From Rhodobium orientis (GTDB taxonomy: Bacteria; Pseudomonadota; Alphaproteobacteria; Rhizobiales; Rhodobiaceae): 64,000 bases of DNA. Below the pieces are notes generated by a model. That model did not search any database and was not told the origin of the DNA. It worked only from the letters and a program-made list of their open reading frames with translations. A program made the translations under genes and the position numbers. Of this stretch, positions 49,485 through 57,530 are shown piece by piece (position 1 is the first letter of the stretch; each line of letters starts with the position of its first letter). The stretch spans positions 28,933 to 92,932 of the forward strand of contig NZ_NPEV01000013.1 of NCBI RefSeq assembly GCF_003258835.1, written 5' to 3'.

Positions 49485-49985
49485 ATGGCTGGATCGGTCA
49501 ACAAGGTCATTCTGATCGGCAATCTCGGCGCCGATCCGGAAGTGCGCCGGACGCAGGACGGGCGTCCGGTGGTCAATCTGCGCATCGCCACCAGCGAGTC
49601 CTGGCGCGACCGCAACACCAACGAGCGCCGCGAGCGCACCGAGTGGCACCGGGTGGTGATCTTCAGCGAGGGCCTGTGCCGGATCGCGGAGCAGTATCTC
49701 AAGAAGGGCTCCAAGGTCTATCTGGAAGGCCAGTTGCAGACCCGGGAATGGGAAGACCAGTCGGGCCAGAAGCGCTACAGCACCGAGGTCGTCCTTCAGG
49801 GTTTCAATTCGACGCTGACCATGCTCGACGGCCGCAGCGGCGGCGGCGGCGGCGATTTCGCCGACAGCGGTTCCGGCGGCTCCGATTTCGGCCGTTCCAG
49901 CCCGATGGACCGCGGCGGCGGCAGCGGTGGCAACGCACCCTCGCGCCCGGCGCGCAACGACTTCGACGACGAGATCCCGTTCTGA
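49485..49985 (+). CDS. ssb: Single-stranded DNA-binding protein
   Basis: A 166-residue protein with an N-terminal OB fold (~1-110; [35 protein letters not shown]) and a Gly-rich linker ending in the acidic partner-binding tip DFDDEIPF. It coats single-stranded DNA and recruits repair and replication proteins. The ATG at 49485 is where SSB proteins begin; a 14-codon extension to 49443 is basic and rejected. Sharing a control region with uvrA is common in proteobacteria. A dispersed repeat follows about 100 bases after the stop. Confidence 0.97.
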   Translation: MAGSVNKVILIGNLGADPEVRRTQDGRPVVNLRIATSESWRDRNTNERRERTEWHRVVIFSEGLCRIAEQYLKKGSKVYLEGQLQTREWEDQSGQKRYSTEVVLQGFNSTLTMLDGRSGGGGGDFADSGSGGSDFGRSSPMDRGGGSGGNAPSRPARNDFDDEIPF

Positions 49986-50381
49986 TCTGTCGTCTGGGCG
50001 CCATGTTGGCCCCTCGATCGACGGCCGGATCGCGCGCGGAGGCATCGAAGCTCGACGTCTAGGTTTGGAGAGGCGGAAGCGCCGTCTCGATTGCCGCGTC
50101 GGCCTTCGGACTCCTCGAAATGACGTTGAAAATACGAGGGAAATCCCGGTTTTCGTCATTGCGAGCGAAGCGAAGCAATCCAGGAGCGGCTTGCTCTGAC
50201 GGTTAGGTCTGCGCTCGCCGGTCTATTCCGGCAAAGGCGCATGAGAGGGGGCGTGATAGAGAGCGAATCCGCGTCCTCTTTATCTCTGCCCACCCGACAT
50301 GAGCTCCGTTCTGCAACGGACTTACAGTCGACGGGCCGCCCTTGCCGGACAGCACTGACGAACGTGCGGCCCCGGTAGCTG
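49986..50381. other. 396-base region between ssb and the cation transporter, mostly repeat
   Basis: This convergent gap holds no supported gene. Its centre is copy 1 of the dispersed palindromic repeat (50087-50231). The remainder shows no clear terminator or other structure by eye. Confidence 0.55.
50087..50231. repeat. Dispersed palindromic repeat, copy 1
   Basis: Two arms in inverted orientation: a left arm CGATTGCC...GAAATGAC (50087-50124) and a right arm GTCATTGCGAG...CAATCCAG (50155-50183). A third ~45-base part after it (to about 50231) also matches copy 2. Copy 2 is at 56480-56640. The arms could fold back on each other in RNA or single-stranded DNA. Confidence 0.85.
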
Positions 50382-51425
50382 TCAGGACGGCGGGCCACCG
50401 GCATCCGAACCGCCGGCATTCGCGTCCGTCGCCGCCCCACCGCCATCCGCCGGCGTCCCCAGCGTCATGCCGGGGACCTCGCCCTCGGCCAACTCCGCGG
50501 CCAGCATCTTTTCGTGGTGCTGGCGCGCCTGCACCTCGATGAAGACGCGGCGGATCACCGGGAACGCCTCGCGGATCGCGATCTCCATGGCGTAGACCGC
50601 TTCCTCGACCTTGCCGACCGTCAGCGTGTTCTCGAAGTCGACGGAAAGGGCGAGCAGCACGTCGTTCGGGCCGCGGTGCAGGGTGCGGATCTCGTTGACC
50701 TGTTCGACGGTCGGATTGGCCTCCACGATGCGCTCGATCGCGGCGACGGTCCGCGGGTCCGCGGCCTCGCCGATCAGCAGGCCCTTGGTCTCGAAGGCAA
50801 GCAGGAAGGCGGTGCCGGCAAGGATGACGCCGATGACGATGGAGGCAGCGCCGTCGAGCCAGAGCCAGCCGGTGTATTGCATGCCGACGAGGCCGAGGAA
50901 GGCGACGAGGAGCCCGAGCATCGCCGCGGAATCCTCAAAGAGCACGGTGAAGACGGTCGGATCCTTGGAGTCGTGCACCGCCTCGATGTAGCTGCGCTTG
51001 CCCTTGGTGGAGCGGAATTCGCGCAGCGCCACCCACCAGGCGACGGCCTCGAAGGCAAAGGCAAGGCCGAGGACGACGAAGTTGACCAGCGGATTGCTGA
51101 CCGGGTGCGGCTCGAGCACCTTGGAAATGCCCTCGTAGATGGAAACGCCGGAGCCGACCGCGAAGATCAGGATGGCGACGACGAAGGCCCAGAAATAGAG
51201 CTCCACGCCATAGCCGAACGGGTGTTCCTCGTCGGCCGGCCGGCTGGCGTTCTTCATGCCGTAGAGCAGGAGCCCCTGGTTGCCGGTGTCAACGAGGGAG
51301 TGGATGCCTTCCGACAGCATCGCCGAGGACCCCGTGAAGGCGGCGGCGCCGAACTTGGTGACGGCAATCATGAAATTGCCGGCAAGGGCCGCATAGATGA
51401 CTTTCTTCGATCCGTGTGCGGCCAT
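50382..51425 (-). CDS. Cation diffusion facilitator family transporter
   Basis: A 347-residue metal/proton antiporter of the CDF family (Zn, Fe, Co or similar efflux). TM1 is near residue 10, with metal-site motifs HSLVDTGNQ in TM2 and WLDGAASIVIG in TM5, followed by a cytoplasmic domain (~215-325) with AYAMEIAIRE-like helices and a Gly/Ala tail. The exact metal cannot be told from these motifs alone; HSxxD with DGxxS is of the COG0053 type. The ATG at 51425 (MAAHGSKK) is chosen over an ATG 25 codons upstream. It is divergent from the small exported protein at 51606. Confidence 0.9.
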   Translation of the reverse strand: MAAHGSKKVIYAALAGNFMIAVTKFGAAAFTGSSAMLSEGIHSLVDTGNQGLLLYGMKNASRPADEEHPFGYGVELYFWAFVVAILIFAVGSGVSIYEGISKVLEPHPVSNPLVNFVVLGLAFAFEAVAWWVALREFRSTKGKRSYIEAVHDSKDPTVFTVLFEDSAAMLGLLVAFLGLVGMQYTGWLWLDGAASIVIGVILAGTAFLLAFETKGLLIGEAADPRTVAAIERIVEANPTVEQVNEIRTLHRGPNDVLLALSVDFENTLTVGKVEEAVYAMEIAIREAFPVIRRVFIEVQARQHHEKMLAAELAEGEVPGMTLGTPADGGGAATDANAGGSDAGGPPS

Positions 51426-51605
51426 CGGTCCCGTCCTCGCGTGTTCGTGACAATCGTTGCGCGGGGCCGGCGTCCCGCGGCATCCGTTCCCTGCTACCAT
51501 GGTCTCGGTGCGGCTCGGCCGGCCGAAACGCGCCGTCCCGTTTCTAACGCCCTCCGATTACAAAGGTTCAACGGCGGGCCGCAACGACTTTTCGGAAAAG
51601 ATGTC

Positions 51606-52028
51606 ATGAACGACCAGGCAGGACCGCCATTGTCAAAGCCCAACCGCGGTAACCTGGCCGCCGCCCTGGCGTTTGCGCTGGTCGCAGCCGCGGTCGTCCT
51701 GTCGCCCCGGCTCGCGGTCGCCGGCGCGGCCGACGTGGTCGCGGCCGAAGCGTCCAAAGCCCCATCCGGCGCCTGGACCTTCCGCGTCACCGTCCGCCAT
51801 GCCGACGAGGGCTGGGACCACTACGCCGACAAATGGCAGGTCGTCGGCCCCGACGGCACGGTGCTCGCCACCAGGGTCCTCCACCATCCACACGTGAACG
51901 AGCAACCCTTTACTCGCAGCCTCAGCGGCGTAAAACTGCCGGCCGGCATCGAAAGCGTCACCGTGCGGGCCGGCGATTCGGTGCACGGTTTCGGCGGCCA
52001 TGAGGCCGTCGTCAAACTCACCCCTTGA
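51606..52028 (+). CDS. Small exported protein of unknown function, beta-rich
   Basis: A 140-residue protein with an N-terminal hydrophobic segment (AAALAFALVAAAVVLSPRLA) that looks like a signal peptide or anchor, then a ~95-residue domain (WTFRVTVRHADEGWDHYADK ... LHHPHVNEQPFTRSL ... GDSVHGFGGHEA). The strand pattern suggests an immunoglobulin/Fn3-like fold. Clustered His and Asp residues (HADEGWDHYAD, HHPH, HGFGGH) might bind a metal, which would suit the neighbouring metal transporter. I know no named family. It lies 81 bases before the RND adaptor gene, on the same strand. Confidence 0.75.
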   Translation: MNDQAGPPLSKPNRGNLAAALAFALVAAAVVLSPRLAVAGAADVVAAEASKAPSGAWTFRVTVRHADEGWDHYADKWQVVGPDGTVLATRVLHHPHVNEQPFTRSLSGVKLPAGIESVTVRAGDSVHGFGGHEAVVKLTP

Positions 52029-52109
52029 GTTTTCGGGTTCCGGTGCTCTATATAAGAAACAACTAATATGTGAGACTGGCCGCCGCGGCGGCAGCGACAG
52101 GTGGATTTC

Positions 52110-53123
52110 ATGAAACGGACAATGCGGTGGGCTCTGCCGGCCGGACTTTTTGCTGCCGTGATGGCGGCCGGCGTGGCGAGAGCCGAAACCGAATTCAACG
52201 TCGAACGGGTCGACGTGGTCGACCTGAAGACGGTCTATGCCGAGGTGCGCCCGATCGACACGGTGCCCGGCCGGGCGCGGATCGGCGGCACGGTGGCGAC
52301 CCTCAGCGTCGACGAGGGCCAGGCGGTCAAGGCCGGCGAGGTGATCGCCATGGTCGGCGATCCCAAGCTCGCCCTGACGCTCGATTCGCTGGCCGCCCAG
52401 ATCAAGGTGGCCGAAGCCGAATACGATAACGCCGAGACCCAGTTGAAGCGTGGCCGGACGCTGATCCAGCGCGGCATCATCTCCCAGGCCAGCCTCGACG
52501 AGCTGGAGACGGCGGCCGAGGTCGCCACCCGCAAGCTCGATTCGGCCAAGGCCGAGCGTTCCGTCGTCGAGCAGCAGCTCGCCGAGGGCGCCGTGGAGGC
52601 CCCCACCGACGGCCGCGTGCTGACGGTCCCGGTGACCACCGGCGCCGTCATCATGGCCGGCGAGACGGTCGCGACCATCGCCGCGGAGGGTTATATCCTG
52701 CGCCTGGAAGTGCCGGAACGCCACGCCCGCTTCATGGCGGTCGGTGACAAGATCTTCGTCGCCAGGCGCCAGCTCGGCGCCGACGAGGCGGCGCCGGCGA
52801 CGGTCACGGGCACCATCAAGCAGGTCTATCCGGAGCTGCAGAACGGCCGTGTCGTCGCCGACGCAACGGTCGAGGACCTCGGCGACTATTTCGTCGGCGA
52901 GCGGGCGCTGGTGCGGGTCTCCGCCGGCCATCGCTCGACCTATGCGATCCCGGAATCCTTCGTGAAGACGCGTTACGGCATCGATTTCGTCCGGCTGAAG
53001 CGGCCGGACGGCGAGATCGTCGACGTGGTGGTCCAGCTTGGCCGGCGCTTCCGCAAGGACGACAAGACGTTCATTGAGGTCCTGACCGGCGTTGCCGACG
53101 GCGACACGCTGGTGATGTCATGA
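52110..53123 (+). CDS. RND efflux periplasmic adaptor (membrane fusion) protein
   Basis: A 337-residue HlyD/AcrA-type protein with a signal peptide (1-25). It has a biotinyl-lipoyl half domain (GGTVATLSVDEGQAVKAGEV), a short alpha-hairpin with coiled coil (~88-140), a returning lipoyl half (VEAPTDGRVL), and a beta-barrel plus membrane-proximal domain. The hairpin is short compared with AcrA. The ATG at 52110 is preferred; a GTG three codons upstream is possible. The stop overlaps the RND permease ATG by four bases (ATGA), so the two proteins are made in fixed ratio. No outer-membrane channel gene follows. Confidence 0.92.
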   Translation: MKRTMRWALPAGLFAAVMAAGVARAETEFNVERVDVVDLKTVYAEVRPIDTVPGRARIGGTVATLSVDEGQAVKAGEVIAMVGDPKLALTLDSLAAQIKVAEAEYDNAETQLKRGRTLIQRGIISQASLDELETAAEVATRKLDSAKAERSVVEQQLAEGAVEAPTDGRVLTVPVTTGAVIMAGETVATIAAEGYILRLEVPERHARFMAVGDKIFVARRQLGADEAAPATVTGTIKQVYPELQNGRVVADATVEDLGDYFVGERALVRVSAGHRSTYAIPESFVKTRYGIDFVRLKRPDGEIVDVVVQLGRRFRKDDKTFIEVLTGVADGDTLVMS

Positions 53124-56100
53124 ATCTCGGCCTTTCGGGACGCCTGACCCAGGCGTTCATCCAGTCGCCGCTGACGCCGCTCCTGCTGCTCGCGGCGCTG
53201 GCCCTCGGCTTCGTCGCGCTGATGTCGGTTCCCCGCGAGGAGGAGCCGCAGATCTCCGTGCCGATGGTCGACATCTTCATCAATGCCGATGGCCTGAAGG
53301 CGCCGGACGCGGTCAAGCTCGTCACCGAGCCCTTAGAGACGGTGGTCAAGGCCATCGACGGCGTCGAGCACGTCTATTCCCAGACCTCCGACGACCGGGT
53401 CATGGTCACCGCGCGTTTCTATGTCGGTACCGATTCCGACGACGCCATCCTGCGCGTCCACGAAAAGATCCGCGCCAACCGCGATCGCATTCCCCTCGGC
53501 ATCAACGAGCCCCTGATCGTCGGGCGTGGCATCGACGACGTCGCCATCGTCGTCCTCACCGTCGCGCCGAAGCCGGACTATGCGGAGAACTGGGACGACA
53601 ACGCGCTCTACAACGTCGCGGAAGAACTGCGCGTCGAGGTCGCCAAGCTGCCGGATGTGGGCCTGACCTATCTCGTCGGCGGCCGCGCCGACCAGATCCG
53701 CGTCGAGCCGGACCCGGAAAAGCTCTCGCTCTTCGGCGTCACGCTGGAACAGCTCGTCGGCAAGGTGAAGCAGGCCAACCGCTCGTTCCTTGCCGGCCGC
53801 ACCCGTGACCAGAACGCCAGCATCCCGCTGGTCGCCGGCCAGACCCTGCGCGGCATTCCCGATATCGGGCTCCTCCTGATCACCACCCGCGACGGCCGCC
53901 CGGTCTATGTCCGCGACGTCGCCAAGGTGGTGGTCGACGCGGTGCCGGAAGAGCACCGGGTCTGGCACATGACCATGGGCGCCGACGGCAAGCTCACCCG
54001 CGTGCCGGCCGTCGAGGTCGCCGTCTCAAAGCGCTCCGGCGCCAATGCGGTGGTCATCGCGGAAGAAATCCTGACCAAGGTGGAGCACCTGAAGGACCGT
54101 CTGGTACCGGAGGCGCTGACCGTCGACATCACCCGCAACTACGGCGAGACGGCGAACGAGAAGGCCAACGAACTCCTGTTCCACCTCGGCCTTGCGACGA
54201 TCTCCATCGTCATCCTCGTCGGCCTCGTCATCGGCTGGCGCGAGGGCATCGTCGTCTTCATCGTCATTCCGACGACGATCCTGCTGACCATGTTCGCGGC
54301 CTGGCTGATGAACTACACCATCAACCGGGTGAGCCTGTTCGCGCTGATCTTTTCCATCGGCATCCTCGTCGACGACGCCATCGTCGTCATCGAGAACATC
54401 GCCCGCCACTGGGCGATGCGCGACGGGCGAACGCGCGTGCGTGCGGCCATCGAGGCCGTCGCCGAGGTCGGCAACCCGACCATCGTCGCCACGCTGACGG
54501 TGATCGCCGCATTGTTGCCGATGCTCTTCGTCTCCGGCCTGATGGGCCCCTATATGAGCCCGATCCCGGCCAACGCGTCGGCCGCGATGATCTTTTCGTT
54601 CTTCGTCGCGGTGATCCTGACGCCGTGGCTGATGATGAAGCTCGGCAAGCCCGAACACGCCGGCGCGCACGGACATGACGGCGGCGCGCGGCCCGGCGGC
54701 GTGCTCGGCGGCGTCTTCCGCATGGCGGCGAAACCGATCATCGCGACCCGCGCCGGCGCCTGGACGTTCCTCATCCTGATCGGCGCGGCGACGATCGTCT
54801 CCACCATGCTGTTCTACACCAAGGACGTCACGGTCAAGCTGCTGCCCTTCGACAACAAGTCGGAGATCCAGGTCGTCGCCGACCTGCCGGAAGGGGCGAG
54901 CCTTGAGGCAACCGACCGGGTGCTGGAGATGGCCGCCGAGCGGGTCGGCGACCTGCCCGAACTGGTCTCGATCCAGTCCCATGTGGGAACGGCCGCGCCC
55001 TTCAACTTCAACGGCCTGGTGCGCCACTACTACATCCGCTCCAACCCGGAGATGGGCGACCTGCAGCTCAACCTGACCGGCAAGGACGCCCGCGACCGGA
55101 CCAGCCACGAGATCGCGCTGGAAGTGCGCGAGCGCCTTGCCGGCCTTGAGGTGCCGGACGGCACGTCGGTGAAGGTCGTCGAGGTCCCGCCCGGCCCGCC
55201 GGTGCTCTCCACGCTGCTGGCCGAGATCTACGGGCCCGATCCGCAAACGCGGCGCGAGGTGGCAGCCAAGGTGGCGAACCTCTTCCGCGAGGTGCCGTTC
55301 ATCGTCGACGTCGACGATTCCTACGGCCGCAAGACGACCCGCCAGCGCATCCGCATCGACCAGGACAATCTGGAATACCATTCGGTCGAGGAGCAGGCTG
55401 TCTACGACGCCATCTCCGCGCTGATGGGCGGCGTCACGGTCGGCTATTCCCACCGCGGCTCGGGCCGCCATCCGGCCGAGATCGCGGTGCGGCTGCCGAA
55501 AAAGGACCTGCAGGTCACCGAGCGGCTGTTGTCGACGCCGGTGCCGGCGAACGCGCTCCCCGGCAACCGCTCGATCGTGGAACTCGGCGACGTCGTCGTC
55601 GTGGAGGAGGAGGAGACCTCCTACACCGTGTTCCGGCACAATGGCCGACCGACGGAAATGATCTACGGTGAGCTCGCCGGCGATTTCGAGGCCCCGGTCT
55701 ACGGCATGATGGCCGTCTCCGACCGGCTCGACGACGTCGACTGGGGCGAGATCGGCAAGCCCGAAGTGCGCCTGCACGGCCAGCCGGAGGACGAGGCGAG
55801 CCCCGTGCTCCTGTGGGACGGCGAGTGGGAGGTCACCTGGGTGACGTTCCGCGACATGGGCGCGGCCTTCGCCATTGCCATCCTCGGCATCTACGTGCTG
55901 GTCGTCGCCCAGTTCGGCTCGTTCAAGCTGCCGCTGGTCATCCTGACCCCGGTGCCGCTGACCCTCATCGGCATCATGCTCGGCCACTGGCTGTTCTCCG
56001 CGCCGTTCACGGCAACCTCGATGATCGGCTTCATCGCCCTTGCCGGCATTATCGTCCGCAACTCGATCCTGCTGGTGGATTTCATCATCCACTCGCGGGC

Positions 56101-56374
56101 GAGCGGGCGGAGCCTGCGCGACGTGCTGCTGGAGGCCGGCTCGATCCGCTTCAAGCCGATCCTGCTGACGGCGGTGGCGGCGATGATCGGTGCGGCGGTG
56201 ATCCTGTTCGACCCGATCTTCCAGGGCCTCGCCATTTCGCTGCTGTTCGGCCTCGTCTCCTCGACGCTGCTGACGGTCCTCGTCATCCCGGCGATCTATA
56301 TTGCGCTGCGCGACGACCACCGGCCGTTCGGCGATGAGCCGAAGACGGAAGCGGCAGAGGGTGAGGGCGCCTGA
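53120..56374 (+). CDS. RND-family efflux permease (AcrB-like)
   Basis: A 1084-residue inner-membrane proton antiporter of the hydrophobe/amphiphile efflux family with 12 TM segments and two large periplasmic loops. The proton-relay Asp pair is present in TM4 (GILVDDAIVVIEN; Asp418 and Asp419), and TM10-12 follow the usual pattern (PVPLTLIGIMLGHWLF, GIIVRNSILLVDFI). Length is slightly above AcrB. It forms a tripartite pump with the adjacent adaptor and an outer-membrane channel that must be encoded elsewhere. Substrates cannot be predicted. A terminator follows. Confidence 0.93.
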   Translation: MNLGLSGRLTQAFIQSPLTPLLLLAALALGFVALMSVPREEEPQISVPMVDIFINADGLKAPDAVKLVTEPLETVVKAIDGVEHVYSQTSDDRVMVTARFYVGTDSDDAILRVHEKIRANRDRIPLGINEPLIVGRGIDDVAIVVLTVAPKPDYAENWDDNALYNVAEELRVEVAKLPDVGLTYLVGGRADQIRVEPDPEKLSLFGVTLEQLVGKVKQANRSFLAGRTRDQNASIPLVAGQTLRGIPDIGLLLITTRDGRPVYVRDVAKVVVDAVPEEHRVWHMTMGADGKLTRVPAVEVAVSKRSGANAVVIAEEILTKVEHLKDRLVPEALTVDITRNYGETANEKANELLFHLGLATISIVILVGLVIGWREGIVVFIVIPTTILLTMFAAWLMNYTINRVSLFALIFSIGILVDDAIVVIENIARHWAMRDGRTRVRAAIEAVAEVGNPTIVATLTVIAALLPMLFVSGLMGPYMSPIPANASAAMIFSFFVAVILTPWLMMKLGKPEHAGAHGHDGGARPGGVLGGVFRMAAKPIIATRAGAWTFLILIGAATIVSTMLFYTKDVTVKLLPFDNKSEIQVVADLPEGASLEATDRVLEMAAERVGDLPELVSIQSHVGTAAPFNFNGLVRHYYIRSNPEMGDLQLNLTGKDARDRTSHEIALEVRERLAGLEVPDGTSVKVVEVPPGPPVLSTLLAEIYGPDPQTRREVAAKVANLFREVPFIVDVDDSYGRKTTRQRIRIDQDNLEYHSVEEQAVYDAISALMGGVTVGYSHRGSGRHPAEIAVRLPKKDLQVTERLLSTPVPANALPGNRSIVELGDVVVVEEEETSYTVFRHNGRPTEMIYGELAGDFEAPVYGMMAVSDRLDDVDWGEIGKPEVRLHGQPEDEASPVLLWDGEWEVTWVTFRDMGAAFAIAILGIYVLVVAQFGSFKLPLVILTPVPLTLIGIMLGHWLFSAPFTATSMIGFIALAGIIVRNSILLVDFIIHSRASGRSLRDVLLEAGSIRFKPILLTAVAAMIGAAVILFDPIFQGLAISLLFGLVSSTLLTVLVIPAIYIALRDDHRPFGDEPKTEAAEGEGA

Positions 56375-56399
56375 GCGATAGCGTAAGAATGTGATTGAG

Positions 56400-56443
56400 A
56401 CCGGCCGGTGTTCCTTCTGGAGCGCCGGCCGTTTTCGTTTTTC
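56400..56443 (+). terminator. Rho-independent terminator of the RND efflux pair
   Basis: A stem of about 9 bp (CGGCCGG at 56402-56408 with CCGGCCG at 56425-56431, extended by two pairs) closes a 12-base loop and is followed by TTTTCGTTTTT at 56432-56442. Confidence 0.85.
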
Positions 56444-56479
56444 GGAGACCGTGGGATCGCACTGCACTCCATAATCGTC

Positions 56480-56640
56480 GGAGCAAGCGGCTGCTGGATT
56501 GCCGCGTCGGCCTTTCGGCCTCCTCGCAATGACATTGAAAAATATGCAGAATCACCACTCACCGTCATTGCGAGCGAAGCGAAGCAATCCAGGGGCGGCT
56601 TGTTCCTACGGTCCAGTTTGTACTCGCCAGCCTACACAGG
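56480..56640. repeat. Dispersed palindromic repeat, copy 2
   Basis: The left arm (56494-56533) reads CTGGATTGCC...CTCGCAATGAC. The right arm (56564-56592) reads GTCATTGCGAG...CAATCCAG, the inverse complement of the left at its ends. Outer flanks GGAGCAAGCGG (56480) and GGCGGCTTGTTCC also pair. It shares 85% or more of its right arm and following ~45 bases with copy 1 at 50087-50231, judged by eye. Confidence 0.87.
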
Positions 56641-56650
56641 CGCGTCCGGC

Positions 56651-57277
56651 CTACGCCGGCATGTTCGCCAGCGACCGGATCCCATCCGCAATGAACTGCA
56701 CGGCCATGGCCGACAACAGCACGCCGAGGAGACGGGTCAGCACCATGCGGGCCGTCTCCGAGATGTAGCGGTCGAGGCGTTCGGCGATGCGGAACACCGC
56801 ATAGACCATGGCGATCACCAGGAAGATGAGGCCGAGGAGGCCGGCGAGCGCCACAAAGGATTGCGTCTGGGTGGCGAGCAGGACCGACGCTGAAATCGAG
56901 CCCGGTCCGGAGATCAGCGGGATCGCTAGCGGAAAGACCGCAAGGTTGGCGGATTCGGAATGGTCGAGCACCTTTTCCGCCGTCGCCTCCTTGCGCTGCT
57001 GGCGCCGCTCGAACACCATCTCGAAGGCGGTCCAGAAGAGCAGCAGCCCGCCGGCGACCCGGAATGCGGGGATCGAGACGCCGAGGAGCCCGAGCACATT
57101 GTTGCCGGCGAGCGCGAAGAGCATCAGCACGATCAGCGCGATGACAGAGGACTGCGTGGCGATGCGCGCCCTTGTCTCGGCCGAGACGCCCGCGGTGACG
57201 GCAAGGAAGATCGGCGCCAGACCGATCGGATCGACGGTCACGAACAGCGTTGCAAAGGCGTTGAGGAAGAATTCCAT
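56651..57277 (-). CDS. MarC-family integral membrane protein
   Basis: A 208-residue protein of six TM segments: FATLFVTVDPIGLAPIFLAV, then FALAGNNVLGLLGVSIPAFRVAGG, then FPLAIPLISGPGSISASVLL with the family Pro-Gly motif. MarC/YhgN proteins are widespread in bacteria; despite the name they are not part of the mar antibiotic resistance system, and their transport substrate is unknown. The ATG at 57277 (MEFFLNAF) gives the family length; an in-frame extension of 39 codons upstream is rejected. It is divergent from gyrA. Confidence 0.93.
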   Translation of the reverse strand: MEFFLNAFATLFVTVDPIGLAPIFLAVTAGVSAETRARIATQSSVIALIVLMLFALAGNNVLGLLGVSIPAFRVAGGLLLFWTAFEMVFERRQQRKEATAEKVLDHSESANLAVFPLAIPLISGPGSISASVLLATQTQSFVALAGLLGLIFLVIAMVYAVFRIAERLDRYISETARMVLTRLLGVLLSAMAVQFIADGIRSLANMPA

Positions 57278-57468
57278 GGCATCCTTTTCGGGGCCGCGCG
57301 CTCCGCGGCCGGCCGCCACAATATCAGCCACCTTTTGTGCGACAAGCAGGGAAGGCGGCGCCTTCGGTGCCGAACACCCCTTGAAAAGCTTCATTTCCGG
57401 TCTCGCAAACCGATGCGAAGATTTTGAAAATTAAAGCGATTTCGGCCAAGGGAATATGCATGGCGCAA

Positions 57469-57498
57469 TTGCCCCCGGCCCAAGGAATCGGCTATAAA
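57469..57498 (+). promoter_or_regulatory. Likely gyrA promoter
   Basis: TTGCCC (57469-57474), an 18-base spacer and TATAAA (57493-57498) lie 32 bases before the gyrA TTG start. The -10 matches five of six consensus bases. This gives a short leader of about 25 bases. Confidence 0.55.
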
Positions 57499-57530
57499 CC
57501 CGTGTCACCCATCGCATAAGAGACATTTCC

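Noticed and set aside
54026..56467. 813-codon open frame on the minus strand opposite the RND permease
   Set aside because: Shadow frame; the RND gene on the other strand has full family motifs, and the shadow is His/Arg/Asp-rich without a fold signature.
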